A DNA stretch of 8,113 bases from Enterocloster bolteae (lineage in GTDB: Bacteria > Bacillota_A > Clostridia > Lachnospirales > Lachnospiraceae). Below the pieces are notes generated by a model, which was not told the DNA's origin, did no database searches, and saw only the letters and a program-made list of their open reading frames with translations. The stretch covers positions 1 to 8,113 of the forward strand of contig JAETTS010000102.1 of NCBI GenBank assembly GCA_021769025.1, given 5' to 3'. A program made the translations under genes and the position numbers. Positions 7,056 to 8,113 of the stretch are shown here, one piece after another. Numbering within the stretch: position 1 is the stretch's first letter; the number at the start of each line of letters is the position of its first letter.

Positions 7056-7086
7056 TGTGGCAGTCCCATACTTTCCCTCTGCCACA
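7056..7086 (-). other. 8-bp stem-loop in the iolC leader
   Basis: TGTGGCAG (7056-7063) and CTGCCACA (7079-7086) are perfect complements around a 15-nt loop, placed about 20 nt before the iolC Shine-Dalgarno sequence. No T-tract follows on the minus strand, so it is not a terminator. A little upstream, AGCC/GGCT arms around 7109-7124 can form a weaker hairpin, and GGCTGCC there could pair instead with GGCAG of this stem. Switching between the two is speculation. Confidence 0.45.
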
Positions 7087-7132
7087 TCCCCTCATAAATC
7101 AACACGGCAGCCTTTTTTATGGCTCCATTTTT

Positions 7133-7212
7133 GCGTGCTTTTTGTGATTAATGCGTGCATTCGTGCAATTTTTTTGTATAATCCTATAATAGCACGCAAA
7201 GTATTAGCGTGC
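7133..7212. promoter_or_regulatory. Array of five GCACGC-type boxes, probable operators of the iol operon
   Basis: The hexamer GCGTGC, or its complement GCACGC, occurs at 7133-7138, 7153-7158, 7192-7197 and 7207-7212, with a 5/6 match (TCGTGC) at 7161-7166. Read on the coding strand, the consensus is roughly WWGCACGCAWW. The two upstream copies form an inverted repeat with a 9-bp spacer: one overlaps the -35 element and the other fills the promoter spacer. Two of the downstream copies are tandem with an 8-bp period. The placement on and just after the promoter is what a repressor would use. The regulator itself is not in the window. The motif does not resemble the B. subtilis IolR site as I remember it. 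Confidence 0.7.
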
Positions 7213-7214
7213 AA
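7186..7214 (-). promoter_or_regulatory. Promoter of the iolCDB operon
   Basis: On the minus strand TTGCAC (7209-7214) and TATTAT (7186-7191) are separated by exactly 17 bp. The predicted start is near 7179, giving a leader of about 155 nt before the iolC ATG. Both hexamers are interleaved with the GCACGC boxes, which suggests that a bound repressor would block RNA polymerase. I see no clear CcpA cre site. Confidence 0.75.
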
Positions 7215-7290
7215 GTGTTTTTTCCTTAAATAATACCTATCTCTCCATGAATCTTTGAATTTTCCACGTATGGGGGTATACATTGTTGAC

Positions 7291-7325
7291 AAAAAATTAA
7301 AATGGAATCCTGCCTCACAGGATTC
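7291..7325 (-). terminator. Intrinsic terminator after the AEC transporter gene
   Basis: GAATCCTG (7318-7325 read on the minus strand) and CAGGATTC (7305-7312) form an 8-bp stem with a 5-nt loop, followed on the minus strand by CATTTTAATTTTTT. It lies about 55 nt after the transporter stop and upstream of the iol promoter, so the transporter and the iol operon are separate transcription units. Confidence 0.85.
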
Positions 7326-7380
7326 TCCACCTGCGGCAGGTTGCTTAAACGACATGATTCCTTTCCGCCGCAGTGCGATC

Positions 7381-8113
7381 CTAAAAGAACCAATTCAAAG
7401 CTAGGCACCACACCGGCAGCGCCCCGATGGACAAAACCGTGGTCAGTACAATACACTTGGCCGCAAAATCCTGGTCTCCATGATACTTGGCTGCCAGAAT
7501 CGCCGTAGTTCCTCCTGCCGGCATAGCTGCCAAAACCACAGACACGCCTGCGGCCACCTCATCCACCTGGAACAGCATACATCCCAGCAGGACTCCCACT
7601 GGAATCACCACCAACCGAATGACAGAAAATATAACTGTAAGCTTAGACACCAGATTCTCCACCCCGTTCTCCGCCAGAATCGTCCCAATAAACAGCATGG
7701 TAACTGCTGTGGTACACTGCCCAAGAGAGCCAATGGTCTTGCTTAAAAAAGCCGGCATCTGAAACTGGCTTACCATGATCACCATGCCAATCTCCGTAGC
7801 AATGATACAGGGATGAGTGAGAATCTTCTTCACCAGTTCTTTCTTGGTAGGGCTTTCCGTGAAATAAGAAATTCCGGCAGACCACGTCACAATCCGTTGA
7901 GGGATCAGATGAATGGAAGCAAACAAAAGCCCCAGAGACCCAAACAGCCCTTCTGCCACCGGATTCCCCAAAAACCCAGAGTTGGCGCAGAGAGTGGCAT
8001 ACTGCATGATCATCCTCTGCCTTTTGGGAACCCATTTATAGCAAAAACTGCTGATCACCAGGCAGGATATCTGCAAAATTACAGAAATCACCAGCACTTG
8101 AAAACCAGCCTTT
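7381..8113 (-). CDS. AEC-family (auxin efflux carrier-like) transporter, 5' end missing
   Basis: This is an integral membrane protein of the AEC/BART-type carrier family, whose bacterial members export or exchange small organic acids such as malate; the substrate here cannot be told. The reading frame is open to the window edge; 243 residues are present, and about 60-80 N-terminal residues of a usual 300-320 are missing. A GTG at 8095-8097 is internal and not a start. Hydrophobic segments are roughly at residues 6-25, 45-68, 100-120, 133-150, 158-182, 188-210 and 220-243. Family motifs are ANSGFLGNPVAEGLFG in the middle and AAMPAGGTTAILAAKYHGD near the C-terminus, followed by a last helix with TTVLSIGALPVW. 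The gene has its own terminator, so it is not obviously part of the iol operon. Confidence 0.85.
   Translation of the reverse strand, partial: KAGFQVLVISVILQISCLVISSFCYKWVPKRQRMIMQYATLCANSGFLGNPVAEGLFGSLGLLFASIHLIPQRIVTWSAGISYFTESPTKKELVKKILTHPCIIATEIGMVIMVSQFQMPAFLSKTIGSLGQCTTAVTMLFIGTILAENGVENLVSKLTVIFSVIRLVVIPVGVLLGCMLFQVDEVAAGVSVVLAAMPAGGTTAILAAKYHGDQDFAAKCIVLTTVLSIGALPVWCLALNWFF

Noticed and set aside
6281..7147. 288-codon plus-strand open frame opposite iolC
   Set aside because: It is antisense to the clearly recognised kinase and runs through its operator region; no motif supports it.
7329..7341. 13-nt palindrome ACCTGC-G-GCAGGT after the transporter gene
   Set aside because: A 1-nt loop cannot form a normal hairpin, and a single short palindrome is weak evidence for a binding site.

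Overview
The window reads as an ordinary chromosomal segment of a Gram-positive anaerobe, most likely a Lachnospiraceae/Clostridium-type Firmicute. The reasons are the strong AGGAGG-type ribosome binding sites, intrinsic terminators with U-tracts, and proteins that resemble Firmicute homologues I remember. All five genes lie on the minus strand, so transcription runs from high to low coordinates.

In transcription order the layout is as follows. (1) Positions 8113-7381 hold the 3' three quarters of an AEC-family membrane transporter, closed by an intrinsic terminator at 7291-7325. (2) A regulatory spacer of about 356 bp follows. It has a good promoter (TTGCAC-17-TATTAT) and five copies of a GCACGC-type box spread over about 80 bp around the start site, then a long leader with an 8-bp hairpin. 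(3) The inositol operon iolC-iolD-iolB occupies 7024-3047 and ends in a strong terminator at 2991-3038. (4) A promoter region of about 310 bp carries a perfect 13-bp tandem repeat and a leader stem-loop. (5) A type II topoisomerase pair follows: the complete ATPase subunit (parE/gyrB type, 2680-761) and, after a 166-bp spacer with hairpins, the first 198 residues of the cleavage subunit (parC/gyrA type, 594-1), which runs off the window.

The three iol genes encode three consecutive steps of myo-inositol catabolism. IolD opens the trihydroxycyclohexane-dione ring to 5-deoxy-glucuronate, IolB isomerises that to 5-dehydro-2-deoxy-gluconate (DKG), and IolC phosphorylates DKG. The upstream enzymes (IolG, IolE), the aldolase (IolJ), IolA and the regulator (IolR) are not in this window. 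The two topoisomerase subunits form one heterotetrameric enzyme. No recF, dnaN or other oriC gene is nearby, and some motifs diverge from housekeeping GyrB, so this is probably the second (topo IV-like) enzyme of the cell.

I see no mobile element, CRISPR array, tRNA, rRNA or novel gene system. The points worth a second look are mostly regulatory: the GCACGC box array at the iol promoter, the tandem repeat upstream of the topoisomerase promoter, and several strong intergenic stem-loops. There are also a few sequence peculiarities in IolB and IolD.
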